Source of the DNA: NIOZ-UU35 sp964344175
Lineage (GTDB): Bacteria; Chloroflexota; Anaerolineae; Anaerolineales; UBA11858
Direction of reading: 5' to 3'
DNA length: 29,355 bases
NCBI GenBank assembly: GCA_964344175.1
Contig: CAYFMI010000054.1
Location: 1 to 29,355 of the forward strand
The notes beneath the pieces are model-generated. The model was given only the letters and a program-made list of their open reading frames with translations. It made no database searches and was not told where the DNA came from. A program made the position numbers and the translations under genes. The stretch's first letter is position 1. Every line of letters starts with the position of its first letter. Below are positions 5,781-12,784 of the stretch, piece after piece.

Positions 5781-7645
5781 TAATCCGCCCGGCAAGGATT
5801 ATCGGGGTCAGGGTCTTTGGGTGGCATGCCCTCCGTGCCGGGGCCATATTCGCAGACGGCCCGCCAGGGCATGTAGTGGGTTTCGAAAATATCCTGGTCA
5901 ATTACAGCACCATCGCGGTAGACCGTGCGGTTGACACTCACGCTGGCTCCTTCGACGGCCCAATCCACTTGTTTGATTTCCCCGCTGTCGAGGTCGGCGT
6001 TTTCTTCATAGCGCGGCTCAGGGGGGTCTTGTTTGTCGCGCAGTCCGGTGGTGCTCCAGTCGACGGTGCGCCCATCGGAGGTGGAGTAGAACTTCCAGGT
6101 CAGGTAGGTTTCACCGACGTAGGTTTCCATCAATAGCCAGTAGGGAGTATCGTTGGTGAATTTAAAATCCACCACCGGCACATAGACGGTGGCATCTAGC
6201 CCTGCCCAATCGCTGTTTTGCCCGCCGCCGTAGGTTTGCTCGTAATAGTAAACGCGATAAGCGTGGGGATGGCGCTCGGCCACCGGAAAGCCCCCAAAGA
6301 ACACTGTGCGAAACAGCGTTGTACTCACCTGGCAGACACCGCCGCCAACGCCTTTGATGGTGCGGTCGCCGTAGATGATCCAGGCCTCGGCATAGCCGGT
6401 ATCCAGGCTGACATTGCCCAGAGCTTCAGCCATTGAGAAGGTTTCACCAGGAGCGATCAGAACACCGTGAAAACGCCCGGCTGCGGTGCGGATATTTTGC
6501 TTGCGTGAAGCGCTGGAGCCGTAGAAATAGGTGGTATGCGAGCTGACCAATTCGGTGATGCCCAGCTCTTGGGCGGTGGTGTCGTCGTCAATTTCTGGGG
6601 CGGCATATTCCATATCCAGGGCAATATTGTGTTCACCAGTCAGCACTTGCTGGTTGACGGCCTGGATGGTGGTTTCGATGTCAACCGATTGGCCGTGTGC
6701 TGCCGGTTCAATCAGGTCGAGTTGGCGGGTATCATCGTTGAAGATGAAGCGCGCATTGGCGGCCTGTTTTTCCAAGTCGGGGGCGATGACGGAGAGAAAA
6801 CTGCGCAGGCGGTCTTCGCTCAGGCGCACCTGGTACGCTTCTCCCTCGGGGGTAGAAACACGCTCAATGAGCAGCATCCCGGCCAGGTCTTCGCGGGCGA
6901 ACATCCAGGGGCCGGGGCCGCCCTCCCCCGCGCCGGGCATGGTAATTGTCAGAGGGGCGCTGAGTACCTGGCGGGCGATTTGCGCCTGTGCAGCTACGTC
7001 CATGATGATGGGAGGGTCTTCGTCTATCACCAGGGGAATCTCGCCGTCAATCATCGACTGGGTGAGGGTTTCGATCAGGGTCAGGGTGGCGGCGGTATCG
7101 AGCCGGCGGCCAATTTGCCCCTCTTGGACGACGACATCCAACCCGTTGATGTGCAGGGAGGCCTCGATGGTGGGGATGTCGATTTGGGCGGCAATATTGT
7201 CGAGGTAGAGCGCGGCGATGCGTTGATCGAAGGTCATTTTAACCGGGAGAGTCAGGCCCTGATACCAGGCCTGAAATTGATCTCCCAGGCGTTCGAGGAT
7301 CGGCCCGCTGCGCCCAACCAAATAGGCTGCCTGGGCGTTGTGTTCGGCATCGAAGAGTACGCCCAACTGGTGCGGGGCCGTTGTCCAGAGTTGTTCGCCA
7401 TCGCGCAATAAGATTTTGCCGTTGTGGGGATACTGGTATTCAACGCTTAAAACGACGGCGGCTTCGGCGGGCGTCAGCCCTGAAAGTTCTACCCAGCCGA
7501 CACGGACCCCCGGAAAAATGCGCCCGGCGTTGGCAAAGCGGAAGCCTGCCAGAATGACAGCCAGGCCCAGGGCAAAAAGCACCAGCCCGCCGGTGATGAT
7601 GATAACTAAGCGCTGGAAAGGTGAAAGGGTGTTAGCACGGGGCAT
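5780..7645 (-). CDS. Membrane-anchored VanW-domain protein with peptidoglycan-binding-type region
   Basis: The 621-residue protein begins with a short cytoplasmic stretch and one membrane segment (about residues 13-34, rich in L, V, I and G), so the bulk lies outside the cytoplasm. The middle (about 50-370) resembles the repeated domain called PG_binding_4 found before VanW in YoaR-like proteins. The VanW domain (about 370-500) shows SASRKQNIRTAAGRFHGVLI, PGETFSMAEALG, GVGGGVCQVSTTLFR and ERHPHAYRVYYY. The biochemical role of VanW is not settled; it is linked to cell-wall and vancomycin-resistance loci, but this gene alone says nothing about resistance. The ATG at 7645 has no Shine-Dalgarno; TATAAT ends 7 nt before it, suggesting a leaderless transcript. 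The ferredoxin gene ends 24 nt upstream. Confidence 0.88.
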   Translation of the reverse strand: MPRANTLSPFQRLVIIITGGLVLFALGLAVILAGFRFANAGRIFPGVRVGWVELSGLTPAEAAVVLSVEYQYPHNGKILLRDGEQLWTTAPHQLGVLFDAEHNAQAAYLVGRSGPILERLGDQFQAWYQGLTLPVKMTFDQRIAALYLDNIAAQIDIPTIEASLHINGLDVVVQEGQIGRRLDTAATLTLIETLTQSMIDGEIPLVIDEDPPIIMDVAAQAQIARQVLSAPLTITMPGAGEGGPGPWMFAREDLAGMLLIERVSTPEGEAYQVRLSEDRLRSFLSVIAPDLEKQAANARFIFNDDTRQLDLIEPAAHGQSVDIETTIQAVNQQVLTGEHNIALDMEYAAPEIDDDTTAQELGITELVSSHTTYFYGSSASRKQNIRTAAGRFHGVLIAPGETFSMAEALGNVSLDTGYAEAWIIYGDRTIKGVGGGVCQVSTTLFRTVFFGGFPVAERHPHAYRVYYYEQTYGGGQNSDWAGLDATVYVPVVDFKFTNDTPYWLLMETYVGETYLTWKFYSTSDGRTVDWSTTGLRDKQDPPEPRYEENADLDSGEIKQVDWAVEGASVSVNRTVYRDGAVIDQDIFETHYMPWRAVCEYGPGTEGMPPKDPDPDNPCRAD

Positions 7646-7652
7646 AGAGACG

Positions 7653-7681
7653 ATTATATTCGAGTTTTGTTATCCTTCCAA
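7653..7681 (-). promoter_or_regulatory. Promoter giving a leaderless VanW mRNA
   Basis: On the minus strand, TTGGAA (7681-7676), a 17-bp spacer and a perfect TATAAT (7658-7653) end 7 nt before the ATG. The expected start point falls on or next to the start codon. The -35 lies inside the end of the ferredoxin gene. Confidence 0.6.
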
Positions 7682-8044
7682 ATCGGATGGTTTGTGCCAT
7701 ACTGCTTCGGGCGTGACCTTCGCATTCGGGGCCGGGCCGGTGTCGCCATTCCATTGGGGGGTGTTTTCGGCGGTGACCAGGGTATGGACGGCCATATCTT
7801 CATCTACTACGACCTGGCAGGCCAGACGGATTGCGCCCAGTTGGTCGCTGTTTTTGAGTTTTTCGTACTCGGCGCGCGTCATTTTTGCCGGTTCGCCGCT
7901 CTCGAATTCCACCCGGCAGGTGGTGCAGCGGGCATTGCCGCCGCAGCGATGGCCGATGGCGACCCCGGCCTCTTCGATGGCTAAGACTAGGCGCTTCCCG
8001 GCCTCGACTTCGACTGTTTTTCCGTTGATGGTAAGTTTTGGCAT
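7670..8044 (-). CDS. 2Fe-2S ferredoxin
   Basis: This is a 124-residue plant/adrenodoxin-style ferredoxin of the beta-grasp fold. The cluster ligands are Cys34, Cys40, Cys43 (C-X5-C-X2-C, within HRCGGNARCTTCRV) and Cys76 (IRLACQ). The N-terminal LTINGKTVEVEAGKRLVLAIEEAG is the expected beta-grasp opening. It carries single electrons to a partner enzyme not identifiable here. The extra C-terminal tail (about 100-124) is polar and Pro-rich, without a motif. ATG 8044 is preceded by GAGGAA at good spacing. Kynureninase ends 52 nt upstream, and the gap holds a partial dispersed repeat, so cotranscription is possible but not certain. Confidence 0.9.
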   Translation of the reverse strand: MPKLTINGKTVEVEAGKRLVLAIEEAGVAIGHRCGGNARCTTCRVEFESGEPAKMTRAEYEKLKNSDQLGAIRLACQVVVDEDMAVHTLVTAENTPQWNGDTGPAPNAKVTPEAVWHKPSDLEG

Positions 8045-8055
8045 GATTTCCTCGC

Positions 8056-8101
8056 TTTCGGAATATCTTTCATCGAACTGCGTAAGTCTCCTATATTTAG
8101 G
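8056..8101 (-). repeat. Partial copy of dispersed element R (copy R1)
   Basis: Read on the minus strand, this holds ACTTACGCAGTTCGATGAAA and continues GATATTCCGAAA, closely matching the start of the 72-bp element at 20987-21058. The second half is missing and runs straight into the ferredoxin ribosome site. It fills most of the gap between kynU and the ferredoxin gene. Confidence 0.75.
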
Positions 8102-9371
8102 TAACAATCTGACGCTCTGAAGAGTACTGATTATACATTTTTCGGTCTACAATTTCACGAATGCGGTCGAGCGCGCGGTAAATCTCTTCGTAGGTGGTGT
8201 AGAGCGGGGTGATGCCCAGGCGAATGTTATCGGGGGCGCGGAAGTCGGGGATGACGCGCAGGCCGTCGCCCTCGATTAACGCTTTGCAAATGCGAAAAGC
8301 ATCCGGGTGGCGTAAGGCAATGTGTGAGCCGCGATGCGCGGCGTCCCCGGGGGAGCCAGTTTTAAAGCCCAGGGGCCGCAGCCAGTTTTGGGCCAGATGC
8401 AGAGCATATTCAGTTTGTTGTACGCTCTTGGCGCGCAGGCGCGCTATCCCGGCCTCGATAATAATCTCCAGCGCTGGTTCGAGGGCCAGCATCGAGAGCA
8501 TAGGCGGCGTGCCGATGCGGAAGCGGGCAATATCCTCGGCGGCGGTGAATTCCAAATCGAAATCGAACGGGCGCGCTGCCGCAAACCAGCCCCAAATTGG
8601 CGGGCTGAGTTCTTTTTGGAGGTCTTTGCGCACATAGAGGAAAGCCGGAGCGCCGGGGCCGCCGTTAAGATATTTGTAGGTGCAGCCCACGGCCAGATCT
8701 ACGCCGCAGGCATTAAGGTCGAGCGGCACTGCCCCGACCGAGTGTGAAAGATCCCAAAGCATGAGCGCCCCGGCCTGATGGGCTTGCTCTGTCACGCGGC
8801 GCATATCGTACAGGAAGGCGCTCTTGAAAGCCACATGCGTCAGGGCGACCAGGGCCGTATCGTCGTCGATTGCGGCAGCGACATCCTCGGGGTGGATGCT
8901 GATATTGTCGCGGGAGGGGATCAGATCCAGGCGGTGTTGACCGCCGAGCAGGTCAATGATGCCTTGCAAGATGTACAAATCGGAGGGGAAGTTGAACACA
9001 TCGCTAATGATTTTGCGATGATTTGGGCGGGCGCGCACTGCCGCCGTAGCCAACTTGAACAGGTTCGTGGAGGTGGACTCGCAAACCAGCACTTCGTCGG
9101 GCCGCGCCCCAATGAGTTGAGCAATTTTTGCGCCCAACTCGGCGGGCTTGGCTACCCAGCTGTCATTCCAACTGCGAATCAGGCGCTGCCCCCACTGACG
9201 TTCGATGGCGTCTTGCATGGCCGGGAGGGTGGCTTTGGGCAGCCGTCCCAGCGAGTTGCCGTCGAGGTAGATCAGGTTCGGGTCGTCGATAACGAAATGC
9301 TGACGATAAGCCGCCAGCTCGTCCTGGGTATCCAAATGACGGGCAAAGGAAAGATCATAAGAGAATTTCAT
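8097..9371 (-). CDS. kynU: Kynureninase
   Basis: Kynureninase (EC 3.7.1.3) is a PLP enzyme that cleaves kynurenine to anthranilate and alanine, or 3-hydroxykynurenine to 3-hydroxyanthranilate, in tryptophan degradation or NAD synthesis. The 424 residues match the family. Visible features are YLDGNSLGRLP (35-45), VCESTSTNLFKL (96-107), DVFNFPSDLYIL, LWDLSHSVGAVPLDL, and the PLP lysine Lys233 in GCTYKYLNGGPGAP; the C-terminal domain has the substrate-side IRLGITPLYTTYEEI. The start at 9371 overlaps the SGNH hydrolase stop as ATGA, which implies translational coupling; an upstream extension would run inside that gene. No tryptophan dioxygenase or known cyclase-type formamidase is in the window. 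Confidence 0.96.
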   Translation of the reverse strand: MKFSYDLSFARHLDTQDELAAYRQHFVIDDPNLIYLDGNSLGRLPKATLPAMQDAIERQWGQRLIRSWNDSWVAKPAELGAKIAQLIGARPDEVLVCESTSTNLFKLATAAVRARPNHRKIISDVFNFPSDLYILQGIIDLLGGQHRLDLIPSRDNISIHPEDVAAAIDDDTALVALTHVAFKSAFLYDMRRVTEQAHQAGALMLWDLSHSVGAVPLDLNACGVDLAVGCTYKYLNGGPGAPAFLYVRKDLQKELSPPIWGWFAAARPFDFDLEFTAAEDIARFRIGTPPMLSMLALEPALEIIIEAGIARLRAKSVQQTEYALHLAQNWLRPLGFKTGSPGDAAHRGSHIALRHPDAFRICKALIEGDGLRVIPDFRAPDNIRLGITPLYTTYEEIYRALDRIREIVDRKMYNQYSSERQIVT

Positions 9372-9979
9372 GTTGTCAAAATCTTTCTGACCACGGGCAG
9401 CATCCGCGTAACCCATTGGGCATACATTTTTGCCGAGAAGTGCAATCCATCCGCCGCGAGCAGTGTGGCATCGTCCGTTGCCCGATGGGAGACGGTGGTA
9501 ATATCCAGATAGTGAGTATTGAAAGCCTGAGAGCGCTCTAAATTGATGGCATTCAAGCGTTTTGTTTCAGCTGCTATGTGCTCACCCGCCAACATTTTCC
9601 CAAAGGGTGTCACACTCCAATCGGGGATGGATAACAAAAGTACTCGTTGCGAATTTTCTCCAGCGCGCCCAATGCTTTCAGACAGCAAGTCAGAGAGGCG
9701 CTGATGGTACTGCTTTGGGGGGATGCTATTGTATTGATCGTTGACCCCAATCAGCAGGATAACCAGATCGAAGCCCGGGGTGGGCGCCGCCCCCCGAAGA
9801 GCGGCCAGCAAATTGGCGCTTGTCCAGCCATTTTGGGCCAGCACCCGCAGGTGGGCCGCCGTCATCCCGGATGCCGCCAACTGCCGCGTCAATTGATGAG
9901 GCCAACTCTCGAATGGCAAGATGCCGGTCCCAATCGTGTAGGAATCTCCCAGCGCGAGAATGCGTTTTTGCTGCGACAT
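9368..9979 (-). CDS. SGNH/GDSL-family hydrolase (esterase-like)
   Basis: This 203-residue protein has the SGNH blocks: the nucleophile in ALGDSYTIG (Ser13), a block II glycine near QNGW (Gly51), block III in LLIGVND (78-81), and the Asp-His pair in ADGLHFS (Asp177, His180). There is no signal peptide, so it is probably cytoplasmic. Substrates of this superfamily vary widely (lipases, thioesterases, carbohydrate esterases) and cannot be read from sequence. The stop overlaps the kynureninase start by 4 bp, so the two are made together; a role in the kynurenine pathway, for example hydrolysing N-formylkynurenine, is only a hypothesis. The ATG at 9979 follows a TACAAT -10 by 6 nt, with no Shine-Dalgarno, suggesting a leaderless message. 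Confidence 0.88.
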   Translation of the reverse strand: MSQQKRILALGDSYTIGTGILPFESWPHQLTRQLAASGMTAAHLRVLAQNGWTSANLLAALRGAAPTPGFDLVILLIGVNDQYNSIPPKQYHQRLSDLLSESIGRAGENSQRVLLLSIPDWSVTPFGKMLAGEHIAAETKRLNAINLERSQAFNTHYLDITTVSHRATDDATLLAADGLHFSAKMYAQWVTRMLPVVRKILTT

Positions 9980-9985
9980 GCCACA

Positions 9986-9991
9986 ATTGTA
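9986..9991 (-). promoter_or_regulatory. -10 box of the SGNH hydrolase-kynureninase unit
   Basis: On the minus strand TACAAT (9991-9986) ends 6 nt before the ATG. A -35 at 17-18 bp is poor (TATGGA or TTATGG). If used, the mRNA would be leaderless. Confidence 0.45.
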
Positions 9992-10029
9992 ACTGACGAT
10001 CTGGTGCTTCCATAATGATCTAGTTAATC

Positions 10030-10168
10030 ACGGCTTTCTTAAATTTGTGCTATACCAGAAATTTACCGCAGAGAACGCCGGGTTCGCTGAGTTTTTTAAA
10101 TTTTTCTCTGCGTTCTTTGCGCTCTCAGCGGTAAAAGCGCTTTTCGTTTCGACTTTAAGAAAGCCCTG
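10030..10168. mobile_element. MITE-like insertion with terminal inverted repeats and 11-bp target duplication
   Basis: The element begins ACGGCTTTCTTAAA and ends TTTAAGAAAGCCCTG. The 12-bp inverted repeats GGCTTTCTTAAA (10032-10043) and TTTAAGAAAGCC (10154-10165) are perfect. It is bracketed by exact 11-bp direct repeats TCTAGTTAATC (10019-10029 and 10169-10179), as left by a transposase. Inside, a second imperfect inverted repeat starts TTACCGCAGAGA and ends CTCAGCGGTAA (about 10062-10134). At 139 bp it codes for nothing and would need a transposase in trans. It lies directly upstream of the MerR promoter. Confidence 0.85.
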
Positions 10169-10187
10169 TCTAGTTAATCTTCACCTC

Positions 10188-10218
10188 TTGACATTAACGT
10201 AGCGTTATAGTTTATACT
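10188..10218 (+). promoter_or_regulatory. MerR-type promoter with 19-bp spacer and operator dyad
   Basis: A perfect -35 TTGACA (10188-10193) and TATACT (10213-10218) are separated by 19 bp, the overlong spacer typical of MerR-controlled promoters. A perfect dyad TAACG-TAG-CGTTA (10195-10207) lies within the spacer, where MerR proteins bind and twist the DNA. The expected start is about 10225, leaving a leader of only about 7 nt. The gene just downstream encodes a MerR protein, so self-activation is strongly suggested. Confidence 0.88.
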
Positions 10219-10231
10219 GCCTATCGAGGTC

Positions 10232-10990
10232 ATGACCATGCCATACACCGTTAAACAACTGGCCGATTTAGCCGGAGTCAGCCCGCGCACGCTGCACTAC
10301 TATGACGAGATCGCCTTGTTGAAGCCCTCATCGCACGGTGAAAATCGTTACCGTTACTATGATGAGCAGGCCATGCTGCGCTTGCAGCAAATTTTGTTCT
10401 ACCGCGAGCTGGGCCTGAGCTTGGCTGAGATCCGGGATGTTCTTGATCGGCCCGATTTCGATGTACTCAATGCCCTGCTGACACACAAGGCAGCCTTGCA
10501 AAAGCGCGTCCGCCGGCTGGAACGGTTGATCGCAACGGTGGATGATACGTTGGATTATCTAACTGGAGGTAAAAGAATGAGCGAAGACCAGATCTTTGAA
10601 GGCTTTAGTGAAGAACAACAAGAAGAATATGCCCAACAGGCCCGTCAGCGCTGGGATCCAGAATTGGTGAATCGATCCATGAAATTGTGGAAGAGTTATT
10701 CACCGGAGAAGAAGCAGCAAATTATGGACGAAGGCCAGGCCGTCTACGTGGATATTCTAGCCCACATGGAAGCGGGCCAGGAACCTGGCAGCGCCGACGT
10801 GCAGAACTGCCTGGCGCGGTGGCATCAGCACATGCGCTACTTCTATGAGCCGACCTGGGCGATCTTGCGCGGTTTGGGCCAGGGGTACGCCAGCGACCCG
10901 GCTTTTCGGGCGACTTTCGAAAAAATGCATCCCGAGCTGCCGGATTATCTCAATGCGGCGATTCAGATCTATACCGAAGGACAGGTGTAG
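10232..10990 (+). CDS. MerR-family regulator with TipAS-like ligand-binding domain
   Basis: This 252-residue protein has two parts. Residues 4-75 are a MerR winged helix-turn-helix: YTVKQLADLAGVSPRTLHYY, then ENRYRYYDEQAMLRLQQI, then a dimerising helix to about 115. Residues about 120-250 form a TipAS-like domain: EEQQEEYAQQARQRWDPEL, a helical middle with AHMEAGQEPGS and CLARWHQHMRYFYEP, and the closing MHPELPDYLNAAIQIY. TipAL, Mta and similar proteins use this domain to bind drug-like or amphipathic ligands and switch on their own gene and efflux genes. No efflux gene follows here, and a strong terminator at 11030 suggests the gene is transcribed alone. A GAGGT site lies 1 nt before the ATG; a second in-frame ATG is at 10238. 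Confidence 0.94.
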   Translation: MTMPYTVKQLADLAGVSPRTLHYYDEIALLKPSSHGENRYRYYDEQAMLRLQQILFYRELGLSLAEIRDVLDRPDFDVLNALLTHKAALQKRVRRLERLIATVDDTLDYLTGGKRMSEDQIFEGFSEEQQEEYAQQARQRWDPELVNRSMKLWKSYSPEKKQQIMDEGQAVYVDILAHMEAGQEPGSADVQNCLARWHQHMRYFYEPTWAILRGLGQGYASDPAFRATFEKMHPELPDYLNAAIQIYTEGQV

Positions 10991-11029
10991 GCGAAAAGTT
11001 GCAGATTGCAAATTGAAAGTCAACCCGAT

Positions 11030-11067
11030 GAGGCGCAGCAGCCTTTTTAGGCGCTGCGTCTCTTTTT
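11030..11067 (+). terminator. Strong rho-independent terminator of the MerR gene
   Basis: The stem pairs GAGGCGCAGC (11030-11039) with GCTGCGTCTC (11053-11062), nine Watson-Crick pairs and one G-U, extended internally by GCCT/AGGC (11041-11044, 11049-11052) past one bulged A. TTTTT follows at 11063-11067. Confidence 0.9.
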
Positions 11068-11166
11068 GTCCGGCGAATTTTACAATCCCCTTACATGAAA
11101 ATGAAATAGCGATCATATTCAGGGCATATACTTTGGGTACTATCCATTCGACCAAGGAGGTTGAAC

Positions 11167-11634
11167 ATGAAATCCAAACGCTTTGTATTCTCTGCATTGG
11201 CGCTTTCACTTCTAGCAGCGCTATTGCTGCCCACCATTGCGTTGGCGGCCTCGGGCGGCGGCGAAGGCACGCTCATTGCCTGGGGAAGCGGCAAAGGCGT
11301 TGTGCAGGGGAATGGCACCATCTCGATTGCAGGCAACGGAAACCTGTGGATTCGCGACGATGCCGGGGACGCGTATATCTATGTCAGCGGTGAGGGCGAA
11401 AAACAGGAACACCCCAACGGCTGGATCCATTACGAAGGATTCGATGGCCGGGCGACGATCACCGGGAGCGATGTCACCGTAGTGATCGCAGGGTATCAGA
11501 TCCGCATGTATGCTCGCGGCAGCGGGCGCTTTGCCCTGCGCGGCGCGGGCGGGTATCGCACCACCGGCTCCGGCTGGACGCTGGATACAAGTTTGATCGA
11601 ATCCACTCCCGGTGAGGCCCCTGCAGAACGATAA
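11167..11634 (+). CDS. Small secreted protein of unknown function, glycine-rich, beta-structure likely
   Basis: I do not recognise a named family. The 155-residue protein has a clear Sec signal peptide: KSKR basic start, a hydrophobic core to residue 24, and a probable cut after ALA (residue 27). The mature part alternates Gly with short hydrophobic and polar runs (GKGVVQGNGTISIAGNGNLW, YIYVSGEG, TVVIAGYQIRMYARGSGRF), which suggests a beta-sandwich or beta-helix; there are no cysteines. Met11167 follows AAGGAGG (11154-11160) at ideal spacing, so the TTG at 11161 is not the start. It is monocistronic: a terminator precedes it and a long hairpin follows the stop. Export to the cell surface or medium is the only role that can be stated. 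Confidence 0.82.
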   Translation: MKSKRFVFSALALSLLAALLLPTIALAASGGGEGTLIAWGSGKGVVQGNGTISIAGNGNLWIRDDAGDAYIYVSGEGEKQEHPNGWIHYEGFDGRATITGSDVTVVIAGYQIRMYARGSGRFALRGAGGYRTTGSGWTLDTSLIESTPGEAPAER

Positions 11635-11651
11635 GTGATTTTGCAAAGTTT

Positions 11652-11741
11652 GCTGGTTGAGTAGCGCGTGAACAAGCGTATCGAAACCAAACCCGTCACC
11701 AAAACGGGTCTCGATACAGCCTAACGGCTTACTCGACCAGC
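11652..11741. repeat. 90-bp imperfect inverted repeat (long hairpin)
   Basis: The left arm starts GCTGGTTGAGTAGC (11652-11665) and includes CGTATCGAAACC (11677-11688). The right arm holds GGTCTCGATAC (11707-11717) and ends GGCTTACTCGACCAGC (11726-11741). A small ACCCGT/ACGGGT pair lies at the centre. It resembles the dispersed GGTCGAGTAAGCC-type hairpins found in many bacteria. It may end the secreted-protein transcript, but there is no clean T-run. Confidence 0.8.
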
Positions 11742-11759
11742 GTTCTATTTATTACTTGC

Positions 11760-11819
11760 AGGAGTTACCGCAGGGACCCCCCTATTTTCGGAATACCTTT
11801 CATCGACTGCACAAGTCCT
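11760..11819 (-). repeat. Full-length but shorter copy of dispersed element R (copy R2)
   Basis: From AGGAGTTAC to AAGTCCT this 60 bp matches, on the minus strand, both ends of the 72-bp element at 20987-21058. The shared core is CGATGAAAGGTATTCCGAAA (minus strand). The middle differs by a short C-rich stretch. It lies between the hairpin above and the end of the TauE/SafE gene. Confidence 0.72.
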
Positions 11820-11848
11820 AACTTGCCCATGAGGTTCGTTAGAGAACT

Positions 11849-12598
11849 TTAGAGGGCGGTAATCCCCTCCACGAGCAGATGCACCCCGGCGAGCAGCAAG
11901 AAGAAATATACCAAATTGTAGAACACGCGCGGATGGATGCGGCTTTGCAGGGTGATCCCCAGCCAGATCCCCAATGGAATAAATGGGCTGAGTACGAATG
12001 AAGTTGTCAGATTGCCCAGGTTGAGTTGTCCTAGAAAATAGTAGGGAATGAGTTTAACATAATTGACGATGGCAAAGAAAATGACGTTGGTGCCAACGAA
12101 AGCAGATTTTTCTAAACGCTGTGGCAGCAGGTAGACGCTCACCGGCGGGCCGCCAGCATGCACGCCAAAGCTGGTGAACCCGGCTACGGCACCCCAAAAA
12201 CTCCCCCGCAAACGGTCGGGTGATTGTTGCGCTTGCGCGGTGCGCCCAAAGAAAAAGTTCAGGACAAATAGAACCGACATCACGCCGATGAGAATGCGGA
12301 TATGGGCATCACTCAGATAGCGGAAGGTGAGCGCGCCTGTGGCTATCCCAATCATCGCTGCGGGCAGCAAAATGCGTAAGTTCTGGCGATCGCCAGAACG
12401 GCGGTAATGCCAGACGTTATAGAGATCGATGATGCACAGCAAGGGCAGCATAATGGCTGCGGCTTGCGTCGGGGGGATGACGATGGAGAGGATGGGAACC
12501 GCAAATACACCCAGGCCGGTGCCAAATCCGCTCTTGGAGATGCCTACCATCACAACGGCCATCGCGGCGAGGAGGTAAAAATAAATGTTGCTATTCAT
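11849..12598 (-). CDS. TauE/SafE-family membrane transporter (DUF81)
   Basis: This 249-residue polytopic membrane protein belongs to the TauE/SafE (former DUF81) family, whose studied members export sulfite, sulfoacetate or other organic anions. About seven to eight hydrophobic helices are visible. The N-terminal repeat half shows GISKSGFGTGLGVFAVPILS, the family's signature glycine-rich start; the second half begins AVAGFTSFGVHAGGPPVSVYLLP, the repeated counterpart. The substrate is unknown. The start at 12598 is chosen because the in-frame extension to 12727 would translate a palindromic repeat at 12628-12750; there is no good ribosome site at either position. The nearest gene upstream is tyrS, with the palindromic element between. 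Confidence 0.88.
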   Translation of the reverse strand: MNSNIYFYLLAAMAVVMVGISKSGFGTGLGVFAVPILSIVIPPTQAAAIMLPLLCIIDLYNVWHYRRSGDRQNLRILLPAAMIGIATGALTFRYLSDAHIRILIGVMSVLFVLNFFFGRTAQAQQSPDRLRGSFWGAVAGFTSFGVHAGGPPVSVYLLPQRLEKSAFVGTNVIFFAIVNYVKLIPYYFLGQLNLGNLTTSFVLSPFIPLGIWLGITLQSRIHPRVFYNLVYFFLLLAGVHLLVEGITAL

Positions 12599-12627
12599 CA
12601 GAGGGTAGAAGACCCGCAAGTGATGAA

Positions 12628-12750
12628 CTAGCGCTCTGTTAGATAGATTGGTGCAGGTGCGACGCACTTCTGCGGTTGTGAGAAAACTGATAGAAACAGC
12701 AAATGAGTGCATTGCACCTGCTGACACGAATTATCTTGACTGAGCACTAG
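12628..12750. mobile_element. 123-bp palindromic element with CTAG ends (copy X)
   Basis: The outer arms run from CTAGCGCTC (12628) and to GAGCACTAG (12750), pairing over about 20 bp with mismatches. The inner arms AGGTGCGACGCACTT (12655-12669) and GAGTGCATTGCACCT (12705-12719) also pair. The same layout recurs at 14778-14898. It is non-coding, MITE-like, and separates tyrS from the TauE/SafE gene. Confidence 0.82.
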
Positions 12751-12784
12751 CCTTTCGGGTTTCCTGAAAATTACACGCTTTATC

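Noticed and set aside
12599..12727. N-terminal extension of the TauE/SafE protein
   Set aside because: The extra 43 residues are translated palindromic element X; the family's first helix begins after Met12598.
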